Positions 1 through 10,549 are shown, numbered from the stretch's first letter. The stretch: DNA of 64,000 nt from Xiphydria camelus (GCA_963678675.1 OY783195.1:31329006-31393005); one strand, 5' to 3'. Made by a program: numbers and translations. Notes: a model not told the origin generated them from the letters alone.

Positions 1-275
1 ATCGACGGTTAAACGAACGGGATTGCTACGTATAAATTCATTCGATTAGCAAGTATATCTTTTGTTCGCTTTCTCTCTCTCTCTCTCTTTCGCATGTTCT
101 CACTCTCACATATCCGTTTATTAAAATATTATATAAATTAAATACGCCTTAGTTTAAATTCCTACGTCGTATAGTAGAACGGTATATCTCTCTTAAATCG
201 GGTTTCTACTTGTCGCTTTTAATTACTACAATCGCGTATCGTCGACAATTTATTACTTGGTTTTTGTTAATTCCC

Positions 276-315
<40 letters not shown>

Positions 316-1857
316 ATTGATTTATTTATATATATGTATGTATAAAAAGAGTAGCCCGAGAGCCTCCGCAACTCGAGCAAATGCCAGGCTGAAGGGGGAA
401 GAAATAGATGGATGTCACTTGGAAATTACTTAATTCAGCGTATTCAATTTTAACTAAAAATGTACGAATGAATATCATCGGTTCTAATACTGAAAGAATC
501 TGACTCCTCGCTGCATTTTTTTTTCTCATTTACAAGTTCTTGGTGGAAGAACTTTGGTCGTACGGCGAAGCTGATAACACTCGCGAATCGCTGTACTTCA
601 GCCGGGCATTCGAACGTTCAACAGAATTGGCGCAGGTTCTCGCAGCCAGCGAGTCTAAAGTCAGTCAGATATAGCATTTCGTCGCTATTACGTAATGTTA
701 AAAAAAATATTAACAAAATAGATAATAGCTCTTCCTCTCGTATCACGGTTCCGTTTAATAAACAAATAAAAAATATCTTCAACATTCTTTCCATGTCCGC
801 TGTCCGCGTCATGTTTAACACAGCGATCGAGTCCGCGGACCGTTAAACGGCAGTAATGGGGTTTGCAAATGGAATGCCCCGAAGACTGCGTAGATCGCGT
901 TCACGAATCGGAGAACGGCTTTAAGTGGAAAGTACTCGCGTCTTCTAGTCGAAGCAGCTCTGCGAGGGTTCGGTGTACGCGATCACCTCACGCTTCGACG
1001 CTTTTTTGTACCTTCGCGTGTCAGTCTAGAACGATGCTTAACGCAAAACTGAAAACGGAAGCTTGTACTATTTCGATTGACTTTCGATTTCGGCTTCACG
1101 CTTACGCCGCGTTTCAGATTGACTTGACGAATATTTCTTCGCGTTACCGCGTGCTCTTCGTCTATTGCATCTCGCGGTTTTCGGTGAAAATAAAATTCAC
1201 CCCGTCGCGACGAGAGCAAATCCAAAATTATCGATTGTCTCAGCCGTTCTTCGAAAAGCATACGTTCATTTTGGGTGCGTAAATTAGTACGTAAGTTTCG
1301 GGTTTATGAAACGGGCTGTTCCTCGAGATACTTACGAGTTCCGCTCATTTCTTTCGATAAAATATACTCTCGGACGGCTCCAGCTGGTTCGCCGTCGTCG
1401 TCGTTGAAACGGCCCGATCCTTGGTACCTTCGAGCGAGAACTCGCACCCGCAATTGTTTACTCCTCGCGGTGAAAATGCTACCGTGCATCAGGAAACGCT
1501 CTTTTCTATCGGCGTCTTATCGATTAATGAAGCAGTCGAAGATGTGTGTTTCTCTACGATTCTTTGGCGTCGCACGAAGGTTCTTGGAAATCTCGACGTG
1601 CCTCGTCGCGATACTCCGTTTTTCGCTCCTTTGCTAAATCGCGAAAAAAAACTGGGAGTCCTCGTCGGGCTCCCCTTTCTCATGCGCTTCATAAGTTTTT
1701 AAGTACAGTACAGCGAGTATCTTGTCCCTTCCTTGTGTTGTTCGTTAAATACCGTGTCTAAAAAAAATAATTGTCCGCCCGCGCGTATAGGGAGGAGTGC
1801 GCGGAGAAATTTGAAAACTTAAAATTCATCGAGAGTCCGCGTTACAATCACTTCTGC
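1..1857 (-). other. probable shg 3' untranslated region and downstream DNA
   Basis: There is no coding sequence that I can support after the shg stop. On the minus strand possible poly(A) signals are ATTAAA (754-759) and AATAAA near 319, 247 and 116, so the 3' UTR could be about 1.1 to 1.7 kb. A (TA)n microsatellite sits around 283-313. The short open frames in this stretch overlap on both strands and show no domain or codon pattern. Confidence 0.4.
283..313. repeat. (TA)n microsatellite
   Basis: About fifteen TA units without interruption, lying in the probable 3' UTR or downstream DNA of shg. Confidence 0.9.
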
Positions 1858-2000
1858 TCAACACCAGCTTTCACTTTCTCTTTCGCCGACCACGTCGCTC
1901 TCCTCGTCGCTGGGCTCTTCCCCGTACATGTCTGCCAATTTCCTGAACCTCGGCCCGAAATTGGACAGGTAATTGAACTTCAGATCTCCGTCGTCCGTGC
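1858..2000 (-). CDS. shg: shg terminal coding exon k (catenin-binding domain, C-terminus)
   Basis: Completes the split Cys and reads TDDGDLKFNYLSNFGPRF, then RKLADMYGEE and an acidic tail ending ESESWC before TGA (1860-1858). LSNFGPRFRKLADMYG is the near-invariant end of the beta-catenin binding domain. The acceptor is TTGCAG. Confidence 0.96.
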
Positions 2001-5000
2001 CTGCAACAGATACCACGTTAATGAATTCCCAATTGGTAGCGAAGATTCGAGTGATGGGACGAAAAATTGACGACGCGCGAAACGTAGGTCGAGTAGCGTT
2101 AGGGCGCACGCTAGGTGTTGGCAAATACGATGGAGTACGTAGAAAGAGTCCAGAAAGCAATAATAGTACGCGTACTCCGGTCTATTCGAGCTCTGATAAT
2201 ATGGTTCATCGAGGATATACACACATATATATATACTTACACGAAGCGAGGGACGACAGAGAGCCATCCGAGTTGCCCTCGCCTTCGTAGGCGTAATGTC
2301 TGACATCGTCGAACGGATTCGTATCGGGATCTTTATCGCAACTTTCCTTCTTACCGTCGAGGAAACCGCAAATGTCTGGCACTTCGTCGGGTGCTGTAAT
2401 CAATAGCGAACGAGGGTTAACATCGCGACGCGCGAACGAATCGTCCCGATGAAAAATGACGAGATTCCTCTCGTTTCGTCCTCACCTCTGCCTTGAAAAC
2501 TAACGGGAGCGATCTTAGAATCGATGGGTGGCGCGTCGTACATCGCTCTGAGAACGTTGAGATCGTATCCCGTGTCAACCTCGCCGCCACCTTCGTCCTC
2601 ATAGTTGATGATGTTTTCTCTGATGTCGTCCATATCTTTGTACAAGTCGTCGGTCTTTCTTCTATGGACGACGACCGCCAAAAGAAGTATCAATAGTATC
2701 GCCACGCAAACTAGAATAGCTACCAAGAAGTTGGTGGCTATACGGAATGTCACGGGTTGCGCTATTTCTTTATTGCAGCCTAGATCCGCGTTACGCGAGA
2801 AGGCCGGCATGCCCAAGTTGTACGTCTGAAATGTAGATATTCGTCTCGTCATCTTTCCGCACACGTCGAGAGTCGGTTGTAATGCCGAACAAAATTCAAA
2901 CTTACATTTCCATTGAAAGTCATGTTCCGAATGCATCCGACGAAGCCTTTCTCGGTGGGCTTGTGATTCCACCCCAAGTTGGTTGCTAGGTCGGTTAAAT
3001 CGGATAGAGTCCCTCCGATCTGCAGCGGGCTGTTCACGTTTACAAACTCGTGGTCCCCTTGCGGAGCGGTTAAACTCATACAGACCGACTTTTGACAGTT
3101 GTCGACTTTCATTTCTATCGTCTGTTGAGTTAAAATCAAATCGTTTCAGCTATTATTGGCACTCTGGAATGGAATGTACGTCAAGGATAAGTAGCTCGGG
3201 AGTCCTTACCTTCTTAGTCCAATAGACGTCTATTCTGTGACTCTTGCCGTCTGTCAGTCTGATTTCCCGCTGATCCAGTCTTGCGGTACCGTTGCCATAG
3301 TCCACGAACAGCACGGCGTATCCGCCTTGAAGTTCCAGCGCCATGAAGTCTTTAACTCCTAATCTAGGACTGTAGATCATCGGGCCAAAGTAGAACACCA
3401 GTCCGTTCTCCGTGCGAGGAGTTACCTCCAAACCTACGAGTATCGGTTAGCCGTACAATTCACGTCCACATTATGTACGCGAATTCAATTCCTGATATAA
3501 GAAAAAGAAGAAGAAGAAGAAGAAGAAGAGGAAAAAGTATTTTACCCAAATGCGAGTCGTCGCATGCTTGCCCGGGCGGCGGCATGACTGCCCATCCAGC
3601 TCCCTCAAATCCGATGCCCAAGAGCTCGCATCTAGGTCCCTCGAGCCCAGGGGGACACTCGCACTTTTTCGCCAGGGGCGTACCTCCGTTCAGACAAACG
3701 ACGGGCTCGGCTACGTGACAAGTACACAGCGGATCGACGACCGCTCTCACGCCGACGAACGAGCTCGTGTTCGTGTATACCGGGTAGGGCACCGCGCTGG
3801 CGTTGAGGTAACTCCGACAGGAGTTATTGCAGTGGACCTTTTCGAAGAGACACTCGTCGATGTTGAACAACAAAATGTCCGCTCCCATCTTGCCCTCTAT
3901 CTCCTTGGCGTTCTGCGCCGCGATGGTGTTGAGCTTTTCCGGGGCGTAGTACGGACTTCCGTGCGCGGAGAATCTCACGTCCAGGAGACTCCTGTCGTTG
4001 TTGTGATGCGGGGAGTGCAGTACGGTGAAAACATCGACGTTTTCTACAGAGGCGTTCAACATGTCGGCCAGTCGTTCCTGAAGGACGTCCTTCTTGCTCA
4101 CACCGGTCTCGTCGGGTCTGATGAAATCCTCGGCGCTGATTCCGACGAATCGCACAGAGCCGGAATTCATCACCGCTTCTTCCGGTATCTCCTTGACGGT
4201 CACGTTGACGTAGGCGCTCACCTGGTGCCGTGGAACCAGCGGACTCTCCTCCGTGACGATGAACTTTAAGACGAAGGTGTCGTTGGATGTGCCCGAGCGC
4301 AATGTGATCGTGCCGGTTTCGGGACTGAGGTCGAATCCTTCGTGAATGGACGCCCAAGCGAAATGCTTGTCCGGCAAGTCCCAGTCGTCGAGATCGTCGA
4401 CGTACACTCTTCCGATCTCGGTGTCGGGCGCTTCGCCCTTGTAATTGTAGACGAATATAGAGCTCGAGCCCTCCTTCATGGGATTGTCGTTTCTGTCGCC
4501 GATGATCACGGTCAGCGTGGACGTCCCCGTCATCTGCGGCTTTCCGTTGTCCGTTATAGCGATGGGAATGTCGTAGCTCTTGCGCTCCTCGCGATCGAAC
4601 ACGACCTCGGCGTAGAGATCGGCGCCCCTGATGGCGAATTTGGCGGCGATTTCGCGGTCGGCCGAAACGTCGATCTTGAACCCGAAAGGCGGGCCGTTCT
4701 CGTCGGAATCGTAGTCTCTCGCCTGGAGTTCGGTGATCCTGCCAGGTGGTTCGTTCTCGTACCAGACGACGGGCCGCGGCATGTCGAGGAACGGCGCGTT
4801 GTCGTTTATGTCGATCAGTGTAATGTTCACCTGGACGGTTTCTCGCAAGGAGTTTGGCGAACCATTGTCGTCCCTCGCCATAACGATCACCATCCACGTG
4901 GGATACCCGAAAGGCGGATCCCGATCCAGTGGCTTCTTCAGCGTCATGCAGCCGCTCTTGTCGATACCTATGAGCGGCTGCTGGAAGCCCTCGACTATGG

Positions 5001-8000
5001 AGTAGACGATCTGCTGGTCTTCGCTTCTGTTCTTGATGTCGGGATCGTAGGCCACCACCGTGGTGATGCATCCTTCGACCAACATTTCCTCCTGGATGGT
5101 GGGGCTCTTCTCGAAGTCCTCGAACACGGGCCGATTGTCGTTGACGTTCTCGATGAAGATCTTGACTTGCGCGGTGTCGTTGTACAGACCGTCGAAAGCC
5201 CTCACGGTCAAGTTATACTCGGTGATCTTCTCGTAGTCCAGCGGTTTGTTGACGCGAATCTTTCCCGTGGCACTCTCGATGTAGAAGCTATCGTCCGTAT
5301 TGCCGGAGATGATGCTGTACGATACCGGGCTAGCGGTATCGTTATCCAGCGCCATCACTTGGGCCACCAATTCGTTTATGTTGGCGCTCTCCAGGATAGA
5401 GCGGGTCGTGTAAACGGCCTTCGTGAAATGCGGAGCATTGTCGTTCTTGTCGGCAATTACGATGCGAAACACTTGGCCGATCTCGTTGTGCTGCCCGGTT
5501 TTGTAGAGAGCGCTAGGCGAGTTGTCGGTGGCGATCACTTCGACGTCGTACGTATCCTCCTGCTCTCTGTCGAACGTAGTCAGGGTTGTTATGTTTCCGG
5601 TGCGCTTGTCGATGACGAAGTAGTTTCTGTTGTCCCCCAGCCTGTAGGTGACCTGTGTGTCGCGCGGGAGAGAGAACCTTTCGAGATCAGTCGGCGCGAG
5701 CGCGGATATCCGGCCGTCGAGGCGAGTAGTTGTTGACTTGGTTACGTACCTGATTGTTGGCGGAAGTTCCATCGGCGTCGATCGCTCGGATCTGCATGAC
5801 CGGGGTGCCGGGTGGCTCGTTCTCCAGAACGCGGCCGGTCTCCATCCGTCGGAACACCGGAATGTTGTCGTTCACGTCTAGAACCTCGATATTGATCACG
5901 GTCTCCGCGGCTAGCTGATACTTGTTCTTCACACGGACGATCAGCGTGTACTCCGTATTGCTCTCGTAGTCGAGTTGCTTTCCCAGCTTGACGTCCGTCG
6001 CACTCTTGCTCGAGTCCAATCTGAAGGTGTTGTCCTTGTTGGTCTGTTCGGTACTGCCGGTGACCAGCTCGAAGATCAGGTCGGGACTGTCCCTCATGTT
6101 CGACACGGCTTCCAATCGAGCGATGCTAGCGTCGAAGTCGCTAAAATTCTCCATGATCCTGATGGGCTCTTGCGGTCTCGGCAGGAACGCCGGTGCCTTC
6201 TTGTGAGACTCCACCACCCGAATGTCCAGATCGATTTCGCTGGACATGGGGCTTTCGCCCTGGTCCTCCGCCGTGGCCGTCATTCTGAACTTGTAGTCGG
6301 GATCGCGCTAAAAATGAATGAGAGGAAAGTGCCGCGAGCTGAAGATCGCGCGAAAATCGCGTTCAGTTGCCGAGTCGTGCCTCGGTTGCGATGACTCACG
6401 TCTATCGTCTTGTTCAGATATATGACCCCGCTGTTTCTGTCGATGCGAAAGTATACTCCGTCGTCGGGGAACTTGGGTAGAAGACCGTACCGCACGGCGG
6501 AGTTATTTCCATCGTCGACATCCGTGGCGGAGACTCTCATGACCTCCCTGCCGAGGGGTAGATCTTGCGGGACGGATTCGGTGTACGCCTGAAAAATTGC
6601 AATTGGCGTGGGTCAACACGAGATGAGCGGATCGATCGGCGTCCGGTAGGAGTGCGAGACACCGCGAGCGAACGCTTCGTGCAACGCCATAAGTGGTAAA
6701 CTCGTGCTCGATGTGCTTAATTCCTGAAAAACAGTTCATGCCGGTGTGCCTACGTTGTACAGCTACCGCAACATTGATACCGGCCGGGGGAATATCGTAC
6801 GCGTACATGCGTCCGGTTCCTCCCAGCAAATCGCCATTCGAAAATTCGAAAATCGCCATAATGCGTCGATGCGTGCAAAATAACCGGAAGGAAGGGGGAA
6901 AAAATTATATCGCGGCGAGACGAACGCGTCGAAACAGGAGGAACGACGTTCGCGTCGCGTTGAGAAGTGTGCACCTACGCGCGACAAGCCAGCAGAGCTT
7001 TTATACCAGTTCTAAAAACTATACGGCGAACGATACCGAAGACAAACAAGTCAACACTCTCTTTCATACCCAACGTGCTCACACGTGTCAAACTCGAGAC
7101 CAACCTTCCACCCGTATCCCCGAAAGACCTGAGTCGGAGAGAATCGAAGCAGAAGAATATCATCGTTAGTAGCGTACACGTGTGGGAAACTCCTCGGTTA
7201 TCAAGCCCGTCGAGTCCCGATAGCGGCTCCAAGTATCGCGCGAGTTTGTGACTAATGAAAGCAAGCGAACGCGCGTCGACGTTATCGCGGTCCAGTCGAG
7301 GAGTCCGACAGATTTATCGACCAAACGTGAAACCGAGCGATACAAACGCTAGACGGTCGACGCACGCGTAACCGAACACCTCGAGAAATATAACACGCGT
7401 CTCTCGCGCGACATCCAACAGTCGACGCGACGACTTTTATCACAGTACCTACGCGAATCTGCACTTTCATTTTTCAAACGACGCCACCCCGCGCGCGGTG
7501 ATCACGATCGATCCTCCCGCGAAAAAGCAGCGCTGTAGATCACGGTCGCAATGGTTTCGGAAGACAAAAAACCACGTACCACTTTGTCGAAGATCGGCGG
7601 GTTGTCGTTGACGTCCTCGATGGTGACCTTGAAGGTGCAAACGTCGACCAATTGAGGTCGGCCGTTGTCAGTGGCTATCACCGTGAGATAAGCCTCCTTC
7701 TCGCGGAACGGCTCGTCTCGATCGAAGACATGGCGCGTTCTGATGATACCGGTCGTATTGTCAATTTCAAATTTGAGCCTCTCCCAGGGCACCGTCACGA
7801 ATCTGTACGTTATGGTACCTGCGGGGGTGGGAAATAGTCTCGTTACTATTGGAATTAGCAAAAATCAGCTCAGTAAGTTTATTGAATAATCTGACGTGTG
7901 CGGCGAACTGATGATGTCATGACAAAACCATTCTTAGGCCCAGTTGTACAACTCCGGTTCAACTATAATCCTTGGTTGGTTGCTACTTTGCTATTGGCTA

Positions 8001-10549
8001 CTCCGTAGCAACTAACCAGGGATTATAGTTAAACCTGAGTTGTACAACTGGGCCTTAAGAAAGCAGCGCGCAGGGTATGCTCTCAAATATCGTATGAATG
8101 TTTATATGAAACGATATACACCTAGAGAGAAAGAGAGAGAAAGAACTAAGGACCAAGTGTATTAGAAGTCTTTCTTTGTGAGTTAGTCTCTCGGAGCTCT
8201 CCTAAGAGTAAAGACGTTAGTCACGTTTGGTAATAAAATTACAACTTCCACTCAACTACAGTGTTTTATTTAATGCTTTTCACATCACCTGGCTTCCATC
8301 ATAAATAGTTACGACGTGGGAATTTTGTGCAGTCGCTCGGCTTCCGAAATCGGGACGAGGACGTTGGACTGATATTCCCACACGTGACGCGTATATTAAT
8401 TAAATGCGTATAGAAACGTAGAATTTCGACGTACCTCCCTCGTCCAGAGGATCGCGATCCTCGGCCCGCACCTGGATGACGACGGTGCCGACCGGTTCCT
8501 CCTCCTTCACCACCGGTGCGTAGTTGGAACAATTGGTGAAGACCGGCTTGTGGTTGTGGTTCTCGCCCTGCTGAGTCTTCGGAGGAGGAGAGACGAATAT
8601 TAAGTGTGCGACGAAGGATCACGCGACAAGGGATGATCAGAGGAGCGAGAGCGCGCGACTGTTCGTCGTGGCGTATCGCGAGGGGCGATTAAGCGCGGAG
8701 AAGAAGCGAGGAGGAGTGGAGCAGGCGCGGAACGAGGAGTGGTCGCGCTCCTTTCATTCCCTGCTACTCGAAATTAGAACCGAAAGACCTGTGCGTGGCG
8801 AAAGATGTAGAGGAAGGAGGGAGAAAACGCTCGTTTCCGCCGCGACGGCACGCCAGAATATCGAACACGGTAACCAGCGAAATGTGAAGAAGAAATTCCC
8901 TGACTTTTACAAGTTTTCCACTCTGAAATAGCCAAATTTCATCGATCGCTGTGGGTACGGCGATCTAGTATAAAGCGTTGCGCATTAATTATTATATTTT
9001 TCGTCGAATGAACGAGTCAACTGATATTCACAGAACGAGTTGTGACAACTGGGAGGAATAAACATTGAAACAATTTGATTTTGTCAAATCGTATTATTAT
9101 TTAATGGCTCTTTTTATAACAAGAAATAACTTCGATACATACCTACATAATTATACACATGTGGAGCCTTTTTTTTCCAGTTTCCCATATAAATTCTTTA
9201 AAAATTGCAACAGACTATGAATTATTTGTGAGATTTCGAGTGTTTTCAATAAATTCCAGAAAATTCTTCATCTACCCTGACTTTTCGCTGACCCGCATAG
9301 GGATTCCCCGACAATTCCAAGATTTCCAGAATTCCCTGACCACTGGACGCCGTGTTCAATGTGTAAATCGTGAGCGTGCGCTCCTCGCACTCTCCGTCTT
9401 TTTATACGTATTTTCCTCTCTTCCCAATACCCTCCTCTATCTCCCCGGATAGTTATCATCGCGTTCGGCTGGCCCCGTTCCGCGGTACATACCCATCGAT
9501 CGTTAGCCCCATCAAATGTACAAAATCTGTTTCCACGTGGATACCATCACGCGCGAATGCACCAGGGGATCCGCGAGTGAGTTGGCCGGAACGAACGGAG
9601 TCGTGGGATCCGATTTCTTCGACCGACGACGAAATTCTCGCGGAAGAAATGTGCGCGATATCGCGGAGCGATCGCGATCGCCTTACGGCCCCGCGCCTGC
9701 CTATATACGCGCTCCCCTTCGCAGAACTTTGCTCGCCGTGTCGTTCGTCGAGAAGAATTTTAAACGAGGCCGCGAAATCATCAGCGGAGCGCGCCCACTG
9801 TTTAGGAACGCGCGTGAGAAGAAGCGAGAACCGCCCGATAAATTCGCAGCCGAGCAAAAATTCCAAACTTTCGCGAAACAGTCGAGTCGTCGTCGAGTCC
9901 CATTGAATATTTCAATGCGATTCACGCCGGCGGTGGAGAAAAGGGAAGACAGCCGGAAGCGAGCGAGCCGCGAGCACCCGTGTGTCAGTAATATAGGACG
10001 CGCTGACAATATTGATGCGACAACCCGCGGAAATAGGCTCTCTCTCGGAGTAGTTGATACGATTCGCGGCGAGGGAAGACCCGACAGTGCGATCATCGGG
10101 AGCGAGGAAAGCGGCGGAATTATTTATCGACACGTTCCGAGGAGCGTGGCTCCTTCTTCTTCTTCTTCTTTATCTCGCGGGGTACCGCCGCCGACTTTTT
10201 CTTCCTCTTTCTCGCAAATGAGAATCGCGGAGGAACCCGTACCTATTCCGACTGCAGCCGCTGCATCCGAGGCACTCGAGTCTCTAGCCCACGCGAACGA
10301 TCGAGTAAGCGGTTCGTCGTGTGCAGCGAGAGTGTTGCACCGTACATCGCGTAACCCGCCGCGATCATTGGGAGGGGGTGGAATCTCGCTTCGCGCTCCG
10401 AGTTGGAAATCGACGGGAGTCAAAGCGGGGCAAAGGAGAGACAAAAACGTATATATATACGCTACTCACCGGTACCAGTGATTCGCTCTCGTCGAGATAT
10501 TGAGTCCTCGGTTCCGAACGTCTGGAATGCCTCAGTCTCGTGGCGCTCG
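1858..10549 (-). CDS. shg: shotgun (DE-cadherin) orthologue, 3' eleven coding exons, N-terminus missing
   Basis: Classic cadherin of adherens junctions: calcium-dependent homophilic adhesion outside, catenin binding inside. Coding exons in gene order: 10549-10470, 8570-8435, 7818-7580, 6588-6400, 6307-5750, 5652-3546, 3433-3210, 3121-2906, 2825-2486, 2393-2241, 2000-1858. Every junction has GT..AG and matching phase, giving 4385 nt, 1460 complete residues plus a stop. Numbering from the first complete codon seen: possible furin site about 5-9; seven cadherin repeats about 35-790 with calcium linkers DVNDN, DVNDN, DKNDN, NVNDN, DINDN and DRNDN; NC domain about 791-1050; EGF-like Cys cluster 1053-1075; laminin-G about 1076-1266; membrane span about 1282-1302; juxtamembrane and catenin-binding tail to 1460. 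One EGF and one LamG argue for DE-cadherin and against CadN. Drosophila DE-cadherin is about 1507 residues, so only a signal-peptide exon or two should be missing. Family identity is secure; the exact orthologue name is inference from architecture. Confidence 0.93.
2241..2393 (-). CDS. shg: shg coding exon j (catenin-binding domain, first part)
   Basis: Encodes PDEVPDICGFLDGKK, then DTNPFDDVRHYAYEGEG and NSDGSLSSLAS, the acidic and serine-rich core that binds beta-catenin (Armadillo) and is phosphorylated in known classic cadherins. Acceptor ATTACAG, donor GTAAGT at 2240; the final Cys codon is split with the last exon. Confidence 0.95.
2486..2825 (-). CDS. shg: shg coding exon i (membrane span and juxtamembrane domain)
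   Basis: Opens with TYNLGMPAFSRNADLGC, whose Cys should close the LamG disulfide. A hydrophobic stretch FLVAILVCVAILLILLLAVV is followed by the stop-transfer HRRK. The cytoplasmic part has KDMDDIRENIINYEDEGGGE and YDLNVL, the p120-catenin binding juxtamembrane motif shared by classic cadherins. The exon ends with one base of an Ala codon at a GTGAGG donor. Confidence 0.96.
2906..3121 (-). CDS. shg: shg coding exon h (laminin-G, second part)
   Basis: 72 codons, phase 0 at both ends, acceptor CAACAG and donor GTAAGT. It contains PLQIGGTLSDL and KGFVGCIRNMTFNGN, the conserved C-terminal signature of LamG domains of fly cadherins. Confidence 0.94.
3210..3433 (-). CDS. shg: shg coding exon g (laminin-G, first part)
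   Basis: Completes a split Gly codon, then reads LEVTPRTENGLVFYFGP, DFMALELQGGYAVLFVDYG and DGKSHRIDVYWTKK. These are the classical LamG beta-strand motifs. The donor is GTAAGG at 3209 and the acceptor is TAG; the exon ends in phase 0. Confidence 0.94.
3546..5652 (-). CDS. shg: shg coding exon f (repeats 4-7, NC domain, EGF-like module)
   Basis: A single 2107-nt exon with 702 codons plus one base. Linkers DKNDNAPHF, NVNDNRPVF, DINDNAPFL and DRNDNPM close EC4 to EC7. The next part, with VYNYKGEAPDTEIGRVYVDD, LADMLNASVENVDVF and IDECLFEKVHCNNSC, is the non-chordate classic-cadherin domain. SGSVRF lies near residues 898-903 in a segment that looks SEA-like and might be an autoproteolytic site; that is inference only. 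The exon then encodes CLNGGTPLAKKCECPPG..RCE, an EGF-like module, and the start of LamG. Several NxT/S sites are present. Confidence 0.97.
5750..6307 (-). CDS. shg: shg coding exon e (repeats 2 end, 3, start of 4)
   Basis: 186 codons, phase 0 at both ends. It opens with RDPDYKFRMTATAEDQG. The EC2/EC3 linker reads VVESHKKAPAF, so the DxNDN calcium box is absent there, suggesting a non-canonical or flexible inter-repeat joint. EC3 ends with a normal DVNDNIPVF, and EC4 begins with VLENEPPGTPV and ends the exon at GTSANNQ. The following intron is only 97 bp (5653-5749). Confidence 0.95.
6400..6588 (-). CDS. shg: shg coding exon d (cadherin repeat 2, first part)
   Basis: 63 codons, phase 0 at both ends, acceptor TTTCAG and donor GTGAGT. 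It carries AYTESVPQDLPLG, the SATDVDDGNN calcium motif and FRIDRNSGVIYL, all standard cadherin-fold landmarks. It runs straight into the RDPDY motif of the next exon. Confidence 0.94.
7580..7818 (-). CDS. shg: shg coding exon c (cadherin repeat 1)
   Basis: Starts with two bases completing the split Gly codon and reads GTITYRFVTVP. It contains a typical mid-repeat DRDEP strand, the ATDNGRPQ turn and the DVNDNPPIF calcium linker, then ends in phase 0 at a GTACGT donor. The linker marks the end of EC1 and the start of EC2. Confidence 0.93.
7847..8307 (+). mobile_element. 340-bp element with 5-bp target duplication, copy 1, in a shg intron
   Basis: Starts TATTGGAATTAGC and ends near TCATAAATA, flanked by GTTAC at 7842-7846 and 8308-8312. 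It lies between shg exons b and c. A second copy at 40647-40987 matches over its whole length apart from a nested insertion here. Length, 5-bp target duplication and a TTTTATTTAATG run near the 3' end would fit a solo LTR or a TRIM-like element, but the ends are TA..TA rather than TG..CA, so the class is open. Confidence 0.75.
7937..8054. mobile_element. 118-bp PIF/Harbinger-type MITE nested in copy 1
   Basis: Nearly perfect palindrome with arms of about 50 bp beginning GGCCCAGTTGTACAACT, flanked by TTA at 7934-7936 and 8055-8057. The paralogous element at 40647-40987 has a single TTA at the same point and no insert, so it is the empty site. TTA duplication with GG ends is the signature of PIF/Harbinger-derived MITEs. 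Confidence 0.9.
8435..8570 (-). CDS. shg: shg coding exon b (start of cadherin repeat 1)
   Basis: Encodes the N-terminal strand of EC1, from QGENHNHKPVF through KEEEPVGTVV to EDRDPLDEG, then one base of a split Gly codon before a GTACGT donor at 8434. The acceptor is ambiguous. CAGCAG at 8573-8568 is a tandem NAGNAG acceptor, so the exon starts at 8570 or 8567, which adds or drops one Gln; an AG at 8578-8577 is a third, weaker option. The reading frame upstream is closed by a TGA with no ATG between, so this cannot be a first exon. Confidence 0.88.
8587..10469 (-). other. shg intron between exons a and b
   Basis: No other exon was recognised. Around 8888-9350 there is a degenerate motif family (ATTCCCTGACTTTT at 8892, CTACCCTGACTTTTCG at 9274, ATTCCCTGACCACTGG at 9333) that looks like an old dispersed repeat. 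The remainder is CpG-rich unique sequence with no recognisable feature. Confidence 0.5.
10470..10549 (-). CDS. shg: shg coding exon a (pre-EC1 segment)
   Basis: An 80-nt internal exon found from its splice sites: a pyrimidine-rich stretch ending TTACAG before 10549 and a GTGAGT donor at 10469. It encodes 26 residues after a split first codon, starting SATRLRHSRRSEP and ending ESLVP. It ends in phase 0, which matches the next exon. The basic RHSRR could be a furin-type cleavage point that removes a short propeptide; this is inference. The segment is too short to recognise alone, so membership in shg rests on splice sites, phase, strand and the expected position before EC1. Confidence 0.7.

Noticed and set aside
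3550..5736. Long open frames on the plus strand and in other minus frames across shg exon f (for example 4342-5736 plus, 3824-5071 minus)
   Set aside because: They are shadows of the cadherin frame in GC-rich coding DNA; no domain and no splice support.
8299..8622. Minus-strand 107-codon frame starting MILRRTLNIRL
   Set aside because: It is the wrong frame across shg exon b; the in-frame reading gives the EC1 start and joins the next exon in phase.
1858..10549. N-cadherin (CadN) as the identity of the cadherin gene
   Set aside because: CadN has many more cadherin repeats and two LamG domains; this gene has seven repeats, one EGF-like module and one LamG, as in DE-cadherin.
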